Below are positions 1-10,564 of a stretch of DNA of 64,000 bases, piece by piece. The translations under genes were made by a program, and so were the position numbers. Each line of letters starts with the position of its first letter. The first letter of the stretch is position 1. The notes under the pieces are model-generated. The model saw nothing but the letters and a program-made list of their open reading frames with translations. It did not search any database and was not told where the DNA came from. The stretch lies in NCBI RefSeq assembly GCF_013283795.1, contig NZ_JABSOD010000002.1:62001-126000 (forward strand), given 5' to 3'. This stretch comes from Rheinheimera lutimaris (GTDB lineage: Bacteria > Pseudomonadota > Gammaproteobacteria > Enterobacterales > Alteromonadaceae).

Positions 1-109
1 CAGGCCGCGCTTTTATTTGCGTTGCCGCTTGTTTGCCGGTACGCAATACCTGGGCTTCATGTTATAGTTTAGACCTTCGTTAAGCAAGGTTGAGGCGTGG
101 TTTTATTCG

Positions 110-382
110 ATGCTGTGTGCAGTTTATAAAAGTCCGAATAAGGACAGTACCTATCTTTATGTGGAACGCCGTGATGACTTCAGCAAAGTACCGGCTAACT
201 TGCTTACCAGTTTTGGCATACCGCAGCTGGTAACCATTATTAATTTAGCCGCGCGGGAACATTTAGCGCTGGCAGATATCGATAAGGTACGGCAGCAGTT
301 ACAGCAGCAGGGCTTTTACCTGCAATTGCCACCGCCGCCGCAAGATATGCTGGCACAGCACAAGGCGCAGCATCAGCAATAA
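110..382 (+). CDS. ycgL: YcgL domain protein
   Basis: A 90-residue protein starting LCAVYKS and containing YLYV and a PQLVTIINL-like segment, which is the pattern of the small YcgL family (UPF0745) of gammaproteobacteria. The biochemical role of the family is not firmly established. The C-terminus is proline- and glutamine-rich and poorly conserved in type. It is followed 24 bases later by the lytic transglycosylase gene, the same neighbourhood (ycgL, then ycgM/ycgN-type genes) seen in related genomes. The ATG is the only plausible start. The 109 bases before it show no gene that I can recognise. Confidence 0.88.
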   Translation: MLCAVYKSPNKDSTYLYVERRDDFSKVPANLLTSFGIPQLVTIINLAAREHLALADIDKVRQQLQQQGFYLQLPPPPQDMLAQHKAQHQQ

Positions 383-406
383 TTCTTTATTTAACGGGCT
401 CTTATT

Positions 407-1423
407 ATGTTTAAATCTGTTGTTTCTCTTACCATTGCGGCTGTTTTCAGTGTCTCTGTCTTTGCCGCCGACACCAAGCCTGAGTTTTCTGATTATGTCG
501 CTACCTTAAAGCAAGAAGCGCTGAGCAAGGGTTATTCATCAGAGTTAATAGAACCGGTGTTTGCCTCTTTGACCTATCATGAGCGAATCGTTGCCGCCGA
601 TAAAACCCAGCCGGAAGTGGTGGAAACCCTCAGTACTTATTTGCCTAAGCGGGTTAGTGAAACCCGGATCCGCATGGCGCGTGAGCGTTATCAGCAATAT
701 TTACCGCAGTTGGAAAAAATCGCTGCACAATACGGCGTACAAGCGCGGTTTATTGTTGCACTGTGGGGGCTGGAAAGCAGTTTCGGTAATTTTATGGGTA
801 CTTATTCGGTGCCCTCTGCGTTGGTAACTCTGGCGTATGATGGCCGGCGTGAAAGCTTTTTTAAACAAGAGTTTTATCAGGCGCTGGATATCTTAGCCCA
901 GGGCCATATCAGCCTGGATGAGATGAAAGGCTCCTGGGCCGGAGCCATGGGACAAAATCAGTTTATGCCTAGCTCGTTTATGGCCTATGCGCAAGACGGT
1001 GACGGCGATGGCAAAAAAGACATCTGGACCAATCAGGCCGATGTATTTGCCTCTATTGCCAATTATTTAAAACAGCAGGGCTGGGATAACAGCAAAACCT
1101 GGGGCCGGGAAGTGCTGTTGCCGCAAGATTTTGATATCACACATGCCATTGCCCGTGGCAGCCTGCAACGCAGCGAATGGTTGCAGCGCTGGGCAGAGTC
1201 AGAACGCAGCCTGGCAGACTGGCAGCAGTTGGGGTTGCAGCGGTTAAATAAAACCGCACTGCCGGTGCGCGATATTAACGCCGCACTGGTATTGCCGGAT
1301 GGTGAAGGCGGTCGGGCTTTTTTAGCCTATGATAACTACAAAGCATTGATGCATTGGAACCGGTCTTATTACTTTGTAACCAGTGTTGGTTATCTGGCCG
1401 ATTTAATTGTGGCAGCGGAATAA
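407..1423 (+). CDS. MltB-family lytic murein transglycosylase
   Basis: A 338-residue exported enzyme that cleaves peptidoglycan glycan strands between MurNAc and GlcNAc to leave 1,6-anhydro ends. Residues 1 to about 21 form a Sec signal peptide ending ...SVFA with no lipobox cysteine, so it is probably soluble in the periplasm, unlike the MltB lipoprotein of E. coli. The SLT_2 fold fills the rest. The catalytic glutamate is expected at E123 in the motif ALWGLESSFG, followed by GSWAGAMGQNQFMPSS, which is diagnostic of this family. There is no C-terminal peptidoglycan-binding domain. The gene sits between ycgL and the FAH-family gene, apparently in one transcription unit. Confidence 0.93.
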   Translation: MFKSVVSLTIAAVFSVSVFAADTKPEFSDYVATLKQEALSKGYSSELIEPVFASLTYHERIVAADKTQPEVVETLSTYLPKRVSETRIRMARERYQQYLPQLEKIAAQYGVQARFIVALWGLESSFGNFMGTYSVPSALVTLAYDGRRESFFKQEFYQALDILAQGHISLDEMKGSWAGAMGQNQFMPSSFMAYAQDGDGDGKKDIWTNQADVFASIANYLKQQGWDNSKTWGREVLLPQDFDITHAIARGSLQRSEWLQRWAESERSLADWQQLGLQRLNKTALPVRDINAALVLPDGEGGRAFLAYDNYKALMHWNRSYYFVTSVGYLADLIVAAE

Positions 1424-1427
1424 TAAC

Positions 1428-2090
1428 ATGACATATCAACATCGCACGGTTGACGGCAAAGCCATAGCATTGCCGGTGGGCAAGGTGCTGTGCATAGGCC
1501 AGAATTATCAGGACCATATTGCTGAGATGCAAAGCAAAACAGCACCACAAGCGCTGTTTTTTATTAAGCCCTCTACCGCACTGTGCGACTTTGCGCCTCG
1601 TTTTAGTTTGCCGCAGCAGCAGGGCGAGGTGCACAATGAAACTGAACTGGCTGTACTGATTGGCAAACCACTGAAGCAGGCTGACTTTACCGCAGTAAAT
1701 GAAGCTATCTGGGGTTACAGTTTGGCGCTGGATCTGACGCTTCGTGATGTACAGGCAGAGCTGAAAAAATTAGGCCGGCCGTGGGAGATTGCCAAGGGTT
1801 TTGACGATGCCTGTCCGATAGCCGGTTTTGTCGAAAAAGCCGCCTTGCAACATCCGCAGCAAACGGAGTTTCGCTTAACGGTAAACGGTAGTTTGCGTCA
1901 GCACGGCAATACCGCGAATATGATCCGCGGCATTACGCAACTTATCAGTGAAATGAGTCAACATTTCACGCTGTTGCCGGGCGATATAGTACTTACCGGC
2001 ACACCAGCCGGTGTAGGGCCGCTGCAAAGCGGCGATCAGTTACAGTTACAACTGGCTGATATATTTACAGTAAACAGCAAGGTAAATTAA
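1428..2090 (+). CDS. Fumarylacetoacetate hydrolase family protein (YcgM-like)
   Basis: A 220-residue single-domain FAH-family protein. Members are metal-dependent hydrolases or decarboxylases and isomerases of small acyl-pyruvate type acids; the exact substrate cannot be read from sequence. Visible family marks are GKVLCIGQNYQDH near the N-terminus, metal-ligand acidic residues in HNETELAVLIG and ALDLTLRD, and the C-terminal TGTPAGVGPL. An ATG at 1428 is preferred over an upstream in-frame start at 1407, because it clears the preceding stop codon and matches the family N-terminus. The stop lies 2 bases before the ycgN start, which indicates translational coupling. Confidence 0.9.
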   Translation: MTYQHRTVDGKAIALPVGKVLCIGQNYQDHIAEMQSKTAPQALFFIKPSTALCDFAPRFSLPQQQGEVHNETELAVLIGKPLKQADFTAVNEAIWGYSLALDLTLRDVQAELKKLGRPWEIAKGFDDACPIAGFVEKAALQHPQQTEFRLTVNGSLRQHGNTANMIRGITQLISEMSQHFTLLPGDIVLTGTPAGVGPLQSGDQLQLQLADIFTVNSKVN

Positions 2091-2092
2091 AC

Positions 2093-2587
2093 ATGGCTTT
2101 AGCAGAACGCTATTGGGAAACCAAAACGCTCGATGAGATGAATACCGAAGAGTGGGAAGCCTTGTGTGACGGCTGTGCCAAATGCTGCCTGAACAAGTTT
2201 ATCGATGACGACGAATACGAAGGCCCGACAGCTGTGTTGCATCAGGATGAACAGGTGCATTACACCAATATTGCTTGCCGCTATTTAAACAGCCACAAAT
2301 GTGAGTGCAGCGAATATAGTCAGCGCACGGTATTGGTGCCCGATTGCATCGCGTTAACCAAACAAAACCTGAAAGACATTTTTTTTATGCCCACCAGCTG
2401 TGCCTACCGCCGTTTACATGAAGGCCGCGGTTTACCGCACTGGCACCCGTTGTTAAACGGCGGCAAAAAAAGCCTGATGCATAAAAAGCAAATGTCGGTG
2501 CGCAACAAAACCATCTCAGAGTTGCAGGTTAACCTGGATGATTTTGAAGACTTTATCGTGCGTTGGCCACTGAACGATCTGGATTAA
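2093..2587 (+). CDS. ycgN: YcgN family cysteine-cluster protein
   Basis: A 164-residue protein of the UPF0260/YcgN family. The conserved cysteine pattern is visible: CDGCAKCC near residue 28, then CRYLNSHKCECSEY, and a later CAYR. Clusters of this kind (CxxCC) are typical of proteins proposed to bind metal, possibly zinc or an iron-sulfur centre. No activity is established. It begins 3 bases after the FAH-family stop and ends just before the MscS channel gene, so it is probably part of a ycgL-to-mscS operon. Confidence 0.9.
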   Translation: MALAERYWETKTLDEMNTEEWEALCDGCAKCCLNKFIDDDEYEGPTAVLHQDEQVHYTNIACRYLNSHKCECSEYSQRTVLVPDCIALTKQNLKDIFFMPTSCAYRRLHEGRGLPHWHPLLNGGKKSLMHKKQMSVRNKTISELQVNLDDFEDFIVRWPLNDLD

Positions 2588-2611
2588 CCCATACTTTTCG
2601 GGAACTTAACT

Positions 2612-3229
2612 TTGTCATTCCTGCAATATTCGCAACAGCTGATGCAGCATTTCAGTCCGACCACAGTACAACTGGTTATCAGCGTATTGGTGGTTATTCT
2701 GTACTTTATTATCAGCCGGCGTATCGCCCCGGTTTTGTATCGTTTTATCGCGGCCAGCCAGTTAAAAGCCGAAATGAACAAGCGTGCGCTGGTGGTGTTC
2801 CATATTATATTGGCACTGCTGCTGATAGTGGTGCTGAGCATTGTCTGGGGCGTGGATATCCGCGGCTTATTAGTGCTGGCGTCATCGATGATAGCGGTAG
2901 TCGGCGTAGCCTTGTTTGCTGCCTGGAGCTTGCTGAGCAATATCACCGCGTTTTTCATATTACTGGGGCAAAAGGCGTTTGCCGAAGGTATGGAAGTGCG
3001 GGTAGTAGATGGCGGCAACTTTCTGGAAGGCCGTATTATCGAAATTAACCTGTTTAGCACCGTACTGCGCACCAAAGACAACGAACTGGTGGTGTACCCA
3101 AACAACCTGCTTATTTCACGTCCGGTAGTGGTATTTCCGAAGAAAAGCCGCAAAGTGGTGAGTAATACTGTGGTAGAAAAAGCCGAGCGTTGGCGCCGTA
3201 AGACCTTGATTGGTCAGAAAAGCGAGTGA
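2612..3229 (+). CDS. Short mechanosensitive ion channel (MscS family)
   Basis: A 205-residue inner-membrane protein. Hydrophobic segments lie near residues 17-37, 59-80 and 85-118. The last is Gly/Ala-rich like the pore helix TM3 of MscS, and is followed by a beta domain with KAFAEGMEVRV and FSTVLRTKDNELVVYPNNLL, which is the conserved MscS middle domain. At 205 residues it is shorter than E. coli MscS (286) and lacks most of the C-terminal cage domain, so gating behaviour may differ. The start is TTG at 2612, 24 bases after the ycgN stop, with a weak purine-rich site upstream; no ATG is available at a sensible position. Confidence 0.85.
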   Translation: MSFLQYSQQLMQHFSPTTVQLVISVLVVILYFIISRRIAPVLYRFIAASQLKAEMNKRALVVFHIILALLLIVVLSIVWGVDIRGLLVLASSMIAVVGVALFAAWSLLSNITAFFILLGQKAFAEGMEVRVVDGGNFLEGRIIEINLFSTVLRTKDNELVVYPNNLLISRPVVVFPKKSRKVVSNTVVEKAERWRRKTLIGQKSE

Positions 3230-3305
3230 TTTTCCCGTGACAGCAAGCAAGAGCACTGCTACATTCGGCAAAACGCAATGATAACAATAATTCTATATTG
3301 CCCTG

Positions 3306-6300
3306 ATGCGCTTAAAACAGATCAAACTGTCCGGCTTTAAGTCGTTTGTTGACAGCACCAATGTGCCTTTCCCACAGCAAATGACGGCGGTGGTCGGCCC
3401 CAATGGCTGCGGTAAATCTAATGTAATTGATGCAGTGCGCTGGGTGCTGGGCGAAAGCTCAGCCAAAAACCTGCGCGGCGATGCCATGACCGACGTTATA
3501 TTTAACGGTTCGTCGCAGCGCAAGCCGGTGTCACAAGCGTCGGTAGAGCTGGTGTTTGAGAACACTGAGGGCCGTTTAGCCGGCGGCATGGCCGATCGCA
3601 GCGAAATTTCCATTAAGCGTATTGTTACCCGCGATGCGCAGTCAAATTACTTTCTTAACGGCAGTAAATGCCGCCGCCGTGACATTACCGATATCTTTTT
3701 AGGCACTGGCCTGGGGCCGCGCAGTTACGCCATTATCGAACAGGGCATGATTTCACGGCTGATTGAATCCAGACCGCAGGAATTGCGGGTTTTTATCGAA
3801 GAAGCAGCCGGTATTTCCAAGTATAAAGAGCGTCGGCGCGAAACAGAAAATCGTATTAAGCACACACGGGAAAACCTCGATCGCTTAGCCGATGTACGCG
3901 AAGAGCTGGGCAAAAATATTGATAAGTTAAAACGCCAGGCTAATGCGGCGCAACGTTACAAAGAGCTGAAAGCTCAGGAGCGCAAGCTTAAAGCTGAACT
4001 GACCACCATCAAGTGGTTGCAATATAACAACCGCTTTACCGCATTAGAGCAGCAACTGGCGCAGCAACAAACCGAGCTGGACAAATACCAGTCGCAGGAG
4101 CTGGGCGATCAGCGCGTGTTGCTGGAGTTAAAACAGCAGGCACAGGATGGCCGGCAAGTGCTGGAGAAAGTGCAGAGTAACTTTTATCAGCTGGGCAGCA
4201 GCATCAGCCGTTTAGAGCAGCAAATTTTGCATCAGCGCCAACAACAGCAAACGTTAACGGCGCAATTGCAACAGGCACAACATACCCTGGCACAGGCAGA
4301 AGAGTTTATTGCCACCGAGCAGGCGCAACAAGCAGAGCTGCAACAGCAACTGGCAGAAGACGAGCCGCAGCAGGCATTGCTGGATGAGCAACTGGCAGAG
4401 CTGACAGAGCAGTTACAACAACTGGAAGACGAGCAGTACCAGCAGCAACAGGCTTTTAATCAGTGGCAACAACAACATTTTCGTTTGCAGCAGCAACAGC
4501 AGCAGCAACAGTTGCAACAACAAAACCAGCTTAGTCAGTTAGCGCAGTTACGCCAGCAGGAACAGCAGCTGCAACAGGAGCAGGCCGCACTGGCACTGGC
4601 GCCGTTGCAACAGCGTGTTGCTGAGCTTGAAACTGAACTTAGCTATGGCGCCACACAAGTGCAGCAAAGCACAGCGTTGCATGAACAAGCGCAGCAGGCG
4701 GTACAGCAGCAGGAGCAGCTTAACCGTGAGCTGGATGCTGCACAGTTACAGGCCAAATCGGAATTATTGCTGTTGCAGCGCGAGCAACAACAACTGCAAC
4801 AGCAGCAGCAACAAAAAGACGGTGAACAGCAGCAATTATTACGCCAGCTGCAGCTTAAACCCGGCTGGGCCGCTGCAGTGGCGCTGGTGCTGGGACAGTT
4901 ACAACATGCTGCGGTAACTGAGCAACTGCAGGCTACGGCGCAAAGTATGGTAAGCCGTAACAGCTGTGCTGCTGCGCCCGGCAGCCTGGCAGAGGTTATT
5001 GTCAGCGGTGTGTATCCTGAAAGCTTTAACCAGATTTTCTGCGTTGCCGATATCAACGCCGCGCAGCAAAGGCTGTCGCAGCTGGCTGCCGGCCACAGCG
5101 TGATCACGACATCAGGCTATTGGCTTGGTTCTAACTGGTGTTTGCAGGCCGGAGCGCAACAACAGGATAACTACTTGTTGCGCGAAGAACGTTTAGTGCA
5201 ACTGCAGCAAGAATTAGCAGCCGCTGAGCAGCAGGTTCAGCAGCTCAGCGGGCAGTACGCCGCACAGCAACAAGCGCTGCAACAGGCACAGCAACAGCAG
5301 CAGCAGGCGCTGCAGCAACTGCAACATGCTGAGCGGACACAACAGCAGCAACTGACCGCGAAGCTGTTGGCTCAGCAAGAGTTGCAACAAGCAGAAAAAC
5401 TGGCGCAAAAGCTGGTGACGGAGCAACAACAGTTACAGCTGAAACAAGCACAACTGGAAGAAAGCACAGAACAACTGGCAATGGCGCTGGAAGACAGTGC
5501 TGAGCAGCTGTTGCAGCACGAAGGTGCACAGCAGCAACTGCACAGCCAAAGCGGCAACCAACAGCAGCAGTTGCAGCAATTACGTGCCCAATTTGAACAA
5601 AAGCGCACGCAGCAACAGCAACTGCTGATGCAACAAAAGGTGGCAGAGCAGCAATTAAGTGCGCTGCAGCAAAGCCTGCAACGTGCGCGGATGCAACAGC
5701 AACAATTGCAGGAGCAAGCCGGCACACTGACGGCAAAGCTACAACAGGATGACGAGCCGGAATTATTGCTGCAAGAGCAGCTGCAGCAAGCTTTGCTGGA
5801 GCGCGAAGAGGCCGAACAGCAAATGATCGCACAGCAAGACCAGCTGGCTGCGGTAGAGCAGCAAATTCGTGAGCTGGAGCAGGGCCAACATGGTATTTTG
5901 CAGCTGTTAAACAAAAAACGTGCTGAGTTGGCAGAATTACGCCTTGATGCTGAAGGCTACCGCGTGCGGGCCAATAATATGCTGGAACTTTTACGTGAAC
6001 AGCAGGCCAATATGAAGGACGTTTTGGCAGAGTTGGCGCCGGATGCCGAAGAAACTGTCTGGCAGCAGCAACTGGACAAAACCGTGGATGCTGTTGGCCG
6101 TTTAGGGCCGATTAACCTGGCGGCCATTGAAGAATACGAGCAACAGGCTGAGCGTAAACAGTATCTGGATGCGCAAAATGATGACTTAACCGCTGCCATG
6201 GATACGCTGGAAACGGCGATCCGCAAAATTGACAAAGAAACGCGGCAGAAGTTTAAAGATACCTTTGAGCAGGTTAATGACGGCTTAAAAACACTGTTTC

Positions 6301-6719
6301 CCAAAGTGTTTGGCGGTGGCAGTGCTTACCTGGCATTGACCGAAGATGACTTGTTAGAAACCGGTGTCACTATCATGGCAAGGCCGCCGGGCAAAAAAAA
6401 CAGTACAATACATTTATTATCGGGTGGTGAAAAAGCCCTAACGGCTTTATCATTGGTGTTTTCGATTTTCCGGCTTAACCCGGCACCATTTTGTATGTTA
6501 GATGAGGTAGATGCGCCACTGGATGACGCTAACGTCGGCCGGTTTTGCAATTTGGTGAGGGAAATGTCAGAAACAGTGCAATTTATTTATATTAGCCACA
6601 ATAAAATTGCCATGGAAATGGCGGCGCAGTTGATGGGCGTGACAATGCAGGAACCGGGCGTGTCACGTGTGGTCGCTGTCGATGTGGATGATGCTGTCAA
6701 AATGGCAGCAGCCTCTTAA
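3306..6719 (+). CDS. smc: Chromosome segregation protein SMC
   Basis: A 1137-residue SMC ATPase that with ScpA/ScpB condenses and segregates the chromosome. The Walker A motif GPNGCGKSN is at residues 31-39, the ABC signature LSGGEK at 1038-1043 and the Walker B FCMLDEVDAPLDD at about 1062-1074. A hinge-like globular segment lies at about 510-640. Both coiled-coil arms are exceptionally glutamine-rich, with many runs of 4-8 Gln coded by mixed CAG/CAA. The presence of SMC rather than MukB fits Alteromonadales and Pseudomonas-like lineages. zipA follows 14 bases downstream and ligA after a terminator, the conserved smc-zipA-ligA order. Confidence 0.97.
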   Translation: MRLKQIKLSGFKSFVDSTNVPFPQQMTAVVGPNGCGKSNVIDAVRWVLGESSAKNLRGDAMTDVIFNGSSQRKPVSQASVELVFENTEGRLAGGMADRSEISIKRIVTRDAQSNYFLNGSKCRRRDITDIFLGTGLGPRSYAIIEQGMISRLIESRPQELRVFIEEAAGISKYKERRRETENRIKHTRENLDRLADVREELGKNIDKLKRQANAAQRYKELKAQERKLKAELTTIKWLQYNNRFTALEQQLAQQQTELDKYQSQELGDQRVLLELKQQAQDGRQVLEKVQSNFYQLGSSISRLEQQILHQRQQQQTLTAQLQQAQHTLAQAEEFIATEQAQQAELQQQLAEDEPQQALLDEQLAELTEQLQQLEDEQYQQQQAFNQWQQQHFRLQQQQQQQQLQQQNQLSQLAQLRQQEQQLQQEQAALALAPLQQRVAELETELSYGATQVQQSTALHEQAQQAVQQQEQLNRELDAAQLQAKSELLLLQREQQQLQQQQQQKDGEQQQLLRQLQLKPGWAAAVALVLGQLQHAAVTEQLQATAQSMVSRNSCAAAPGSLAEVIVSGVYPESFNQIFCVADINAAQQRLSQLAAGHSVITTSGYWLGSNWCLQAGAQQQDNYLLREERLVQLQQELAAAEQQVQQLSGQYAAQQQALQQAQQQQQQALQQLQHAERTQQQQLTAKLLAQQELQQAEKLAQKLVTEQQQLQLKQAQLEESTEQLAMALEDSAEQLLQHEGAQQQLHSQSGNQQQQLQQLRAQFEQKRTQQQQLLMQQKVAEQQLSALQQSLQRARMQQQQLQEQAGTLTAKLQQDDEPELLLQEQLQQALLEREEAEQQMIAQQDQLAAVEQQIRELEQGQHGILQLLNKKRAELAELRLDAEGYRVRANNMLELLREQQANMKDVLAELAPDAEETVWQQQLDKTVDAVGRLGPINLAAIEEYEQQAERKQYLDAQNDDLTAAMDTLETAIRKIDKETRQKFKDTFEQVNDGLKTLFPKVFGGGSAYLALTEDDLLETGVTIMARPPGKKNSTIHLLSGGEKALTALSLVFSIFRLNPAPFCMLDEVDAPLDDANVGRFCNLVREMSETVQFIYISHNKIAMEMAAQLMGVTMQEPGVSRVVAVDVDDAVKMAAAS

Positions 6720-6733
6720 TAAAAGGTAACCTT

Positions 6734-7597
6734 ATGGCTGACGAATTACGTTTAGTGTTTATTATTATCGGCGCCCTGTTGCTGGGGGCGTTACTGTTGC
6801 ACGGCTTGTGGACAGTGCGAAAAAATTCCGGCCAGCCAAGACACCGTTATTACGATGAAGACCAGCAAGACAAAGCCGAAAAGGCTGACGGCTTTGATGA
6901 CTTTGGCGTCGGCCAGGTGCGGGTAGTTAAAAAGGGTAGCTCCGCGCCAACAGATTACGCCGCAGCGGCTAAACCGGTAACCGCCAACGCTGAACCGGTA
7001 AAACGCCCGGTGCCACGGCAGCCGGCAGCCGAAGTGCAAACTGAATTAGCCTTTGAGGAGCCAAAAGAGCCTGAGCTTAATTTCAGTGCGCTGAGCGATG
7101 ACGAATTACAGCAACCGGCGTTTGAAGCACCAACAGAGCAAGATGAACCCGCCGCTGCAGCCGAAGAGCCGGCAGAAGTGCTGATTTTGTACGTGTTATT
7201 GCCGGAAAGCAAAGACATGAAAGGCCCGGACTTATTATCGTCATTGTTAACGCTGGGCTTTAAATACGGCGACATGGATATTTTTCACCGCCATATAGAC
7301 AGTGCCGGCTCAGGTGCAGTGTTATTTAGCCTGGCTAATATGTTTAACCCGGGCACCTTTGACCTGGAAAACATTGAAAAGCTCAGCACCCGCGGGGTCA
7401 GCTTATTTATGACCTTACCCGGGCCCGGTGAGCCGCTGCAAAACTTTAACCTGATGCACAATGCAGCGAAGAAGCTGGCAGAAGAGTTCGGTGGCCAGGT
7501 ATTAGACGGTCAGCGCAGTGTGCTCACGGTACAAACGGTGCGGCATTATGTGGATAAAATCCGCGAATTTCAGCGCCAGCGTTTGATCCACGGCTAA
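6734..7597 (+). CDS. zipA: Cell division protein ZipA
   Basis: A 287-residue essential division protein that anchors FtsZ to the inner membrane. The N-terminus is a single transmembrane segment (residues about 6-26, LRLVFIIIGALLLGALLLHG) followed by a basic stretch. Next comes a Pro/Glu/Ala-rich linker (about 40-145), then the C-terminal FtsZ-binding domain (about 150-285) with VLILYVLLPESKDMKGPDLL and the conserved MTLPGPGEPLQNF. The length is typical of the family. It lies 14 bases after smc and ends before a strong intrinsic terminator. Confidence 0.96.
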   Translation: MADELRLVFIIIGALLLGALLLHGLWTVRKNSGQPRHRYYDEDQQDKAEKADGFDDFGVGQVRVVKKGSSAPTDYAAAAKPVTANAEPVKRPVPRQPAAEVQTELAFEEPKEPELNFSALSDDELQQPAFEAPTEQDEPAAAAEEPAEVLILYVLLPESKDMKGPDLLSSLLTLGFKYGDMDIFHRHIDSAGSGAVLFSLANMFNPGTFDLENIEKLSTRGVSLFMTLPGPGEPLQNFNLMHNAAKKLAEEFGGQVLDGQRSVLTVQTVRHYVDKIREFQRQRLIHG

Positions 7598-9739
<2,142 letters not shown>

Positions 9740-9740
9740 A

Positions 9741-10076
9741 ATGCCGGATGTGGTTTATCAGCTGTTGTTGGATTGGGGCAGTTTTTTCCGGCCTTATGTG
9801 CGTGATATCGCATTGGCGATGGTTGCAACCTGTCTGGTAGTGTTTGGTGATGATGTAAACCGCTTTGTGCGTCGCCAGACAGCTGCGCTGCATTTTATCT
9901 GGCGTACCGGTATTTTTATTTTACTGTGTGCTTTTGGTTATGGCGCCCTGACCATTTTCTTAACCCCGGTGGTAGCAGGCCAGTTGGCTAAGTTAAGTAA
10001 TCTGTGGCTGCCCTGGATAAGCCTGGCGATTTTTATTGCGCTTGGCAGCCTGGCACAGCGTAAACGCCAGCTATGA
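9741..10076 (+). CDS. DUF3392 membrane protein
   Basis: A 111-residue membrane protein with three predicted hydrophobic segments (about 20-35, 48-68, 80-102). The motif LRDIALAMVATCLVVFGDDVNRFVRRQ-type N-terminal region is that of the DUF3392 family, small inner-membrane proteins of unknown function in gammaproteobacteria. It starts 1 base after the ligA stop and overlaps the next gene by four bases (ATGA), so the three genes are very likely co-translated. Confidence 0.8.
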   Translation: MPDVVYQLLLDWGSFFRPYVRDIALAMVATCLVVFGDDVNRFVRRQTAALHFIWRTGIFILLCAFGYGALTIFLTPVVAGQLAKLSNLWLPWISLAIFIALGSLAQRKRQL

Positions 10077-10564
10077 GCCAGGCACCGCTGTGGCCGGTAT
10101 TAGATGATTATGGCTTACACAAGGTGCCGCTGCGCTTTTACTGGTTGCTGCTGTTGCTGCTGCGGCCTTATATCTGCTGGGTATTGGTACTGACATTACC
10201 GCAAACACAACGCGATATGCTGGCGCTGTTTTATCCGCAGCAAACCGATTTTATCCTCGCCTGTGCTGTGGCGGCGCCGTTGTTATTACTGCTGGCGGCG
10301 CTTAGCCAGCGCAAACCCAAAGGTAATCGCGGTTGGCGCCATATCTGGCGTTTTGGCCGCGGGATATTATTGCTGGTGGCGCTAGCTGACCTGGTGCTGA
10401 CTATCGCCGATCTACCGGCACTGGTAATGCTGGATGCGCCCTGGCGTATGGCGGCGCCGGTAGTGTTGCTGGCCGGGGTGTTTTGGCTGCTGCGCTCGCG
10501 TACGCTGCGCGCAGTATTTGCTGAATGGCCTGACGCGGTTAACGCTAACAGCACTAAGCCTTAA
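10073..10564 (+). CDS. DUF2919 family membrane protein
   Basis: A 163-residue polytopic membrane protein. The opening LDDYGLHKVPLRFYWLLLLL resembles the DUF2919 (YfeZ-like) family signature, and four hydrophobic stretches are visible (about 22-44, 60-82, 98-118, 125-142). The function is unknown. The start codon overlaps the stop of the DUF3392 gene. At the other end its stop codon shares bases with the stop codon of the convergent minus-strand gene, so the two genes abut with no terminator between them. Confidence 0.75.
   Translation: MSQAPLWPVLDDYGLHKVPLRFYWLLLLLLRPYICWVLVLTLPQTQRDMLALFYPQQTDFILACAVAAPLLLLLAALSQRKPKGNRGWRHIWRFGRGILLLVALADLVLTIADLPALVMLDAPWRMAAPVVLLAGVFWLLRSRTLRAVFAEWPDAVNANSTKP

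Noticed and set aside
4643-5914. Several long open frames on the minus strand inside smc, rich in Cys, Ser or Leu.
   Set aside because: They mirror the CAG/CAA-rich glutamine stretches of smc in other frames, have no family pattern and overlap a well-supported gene.
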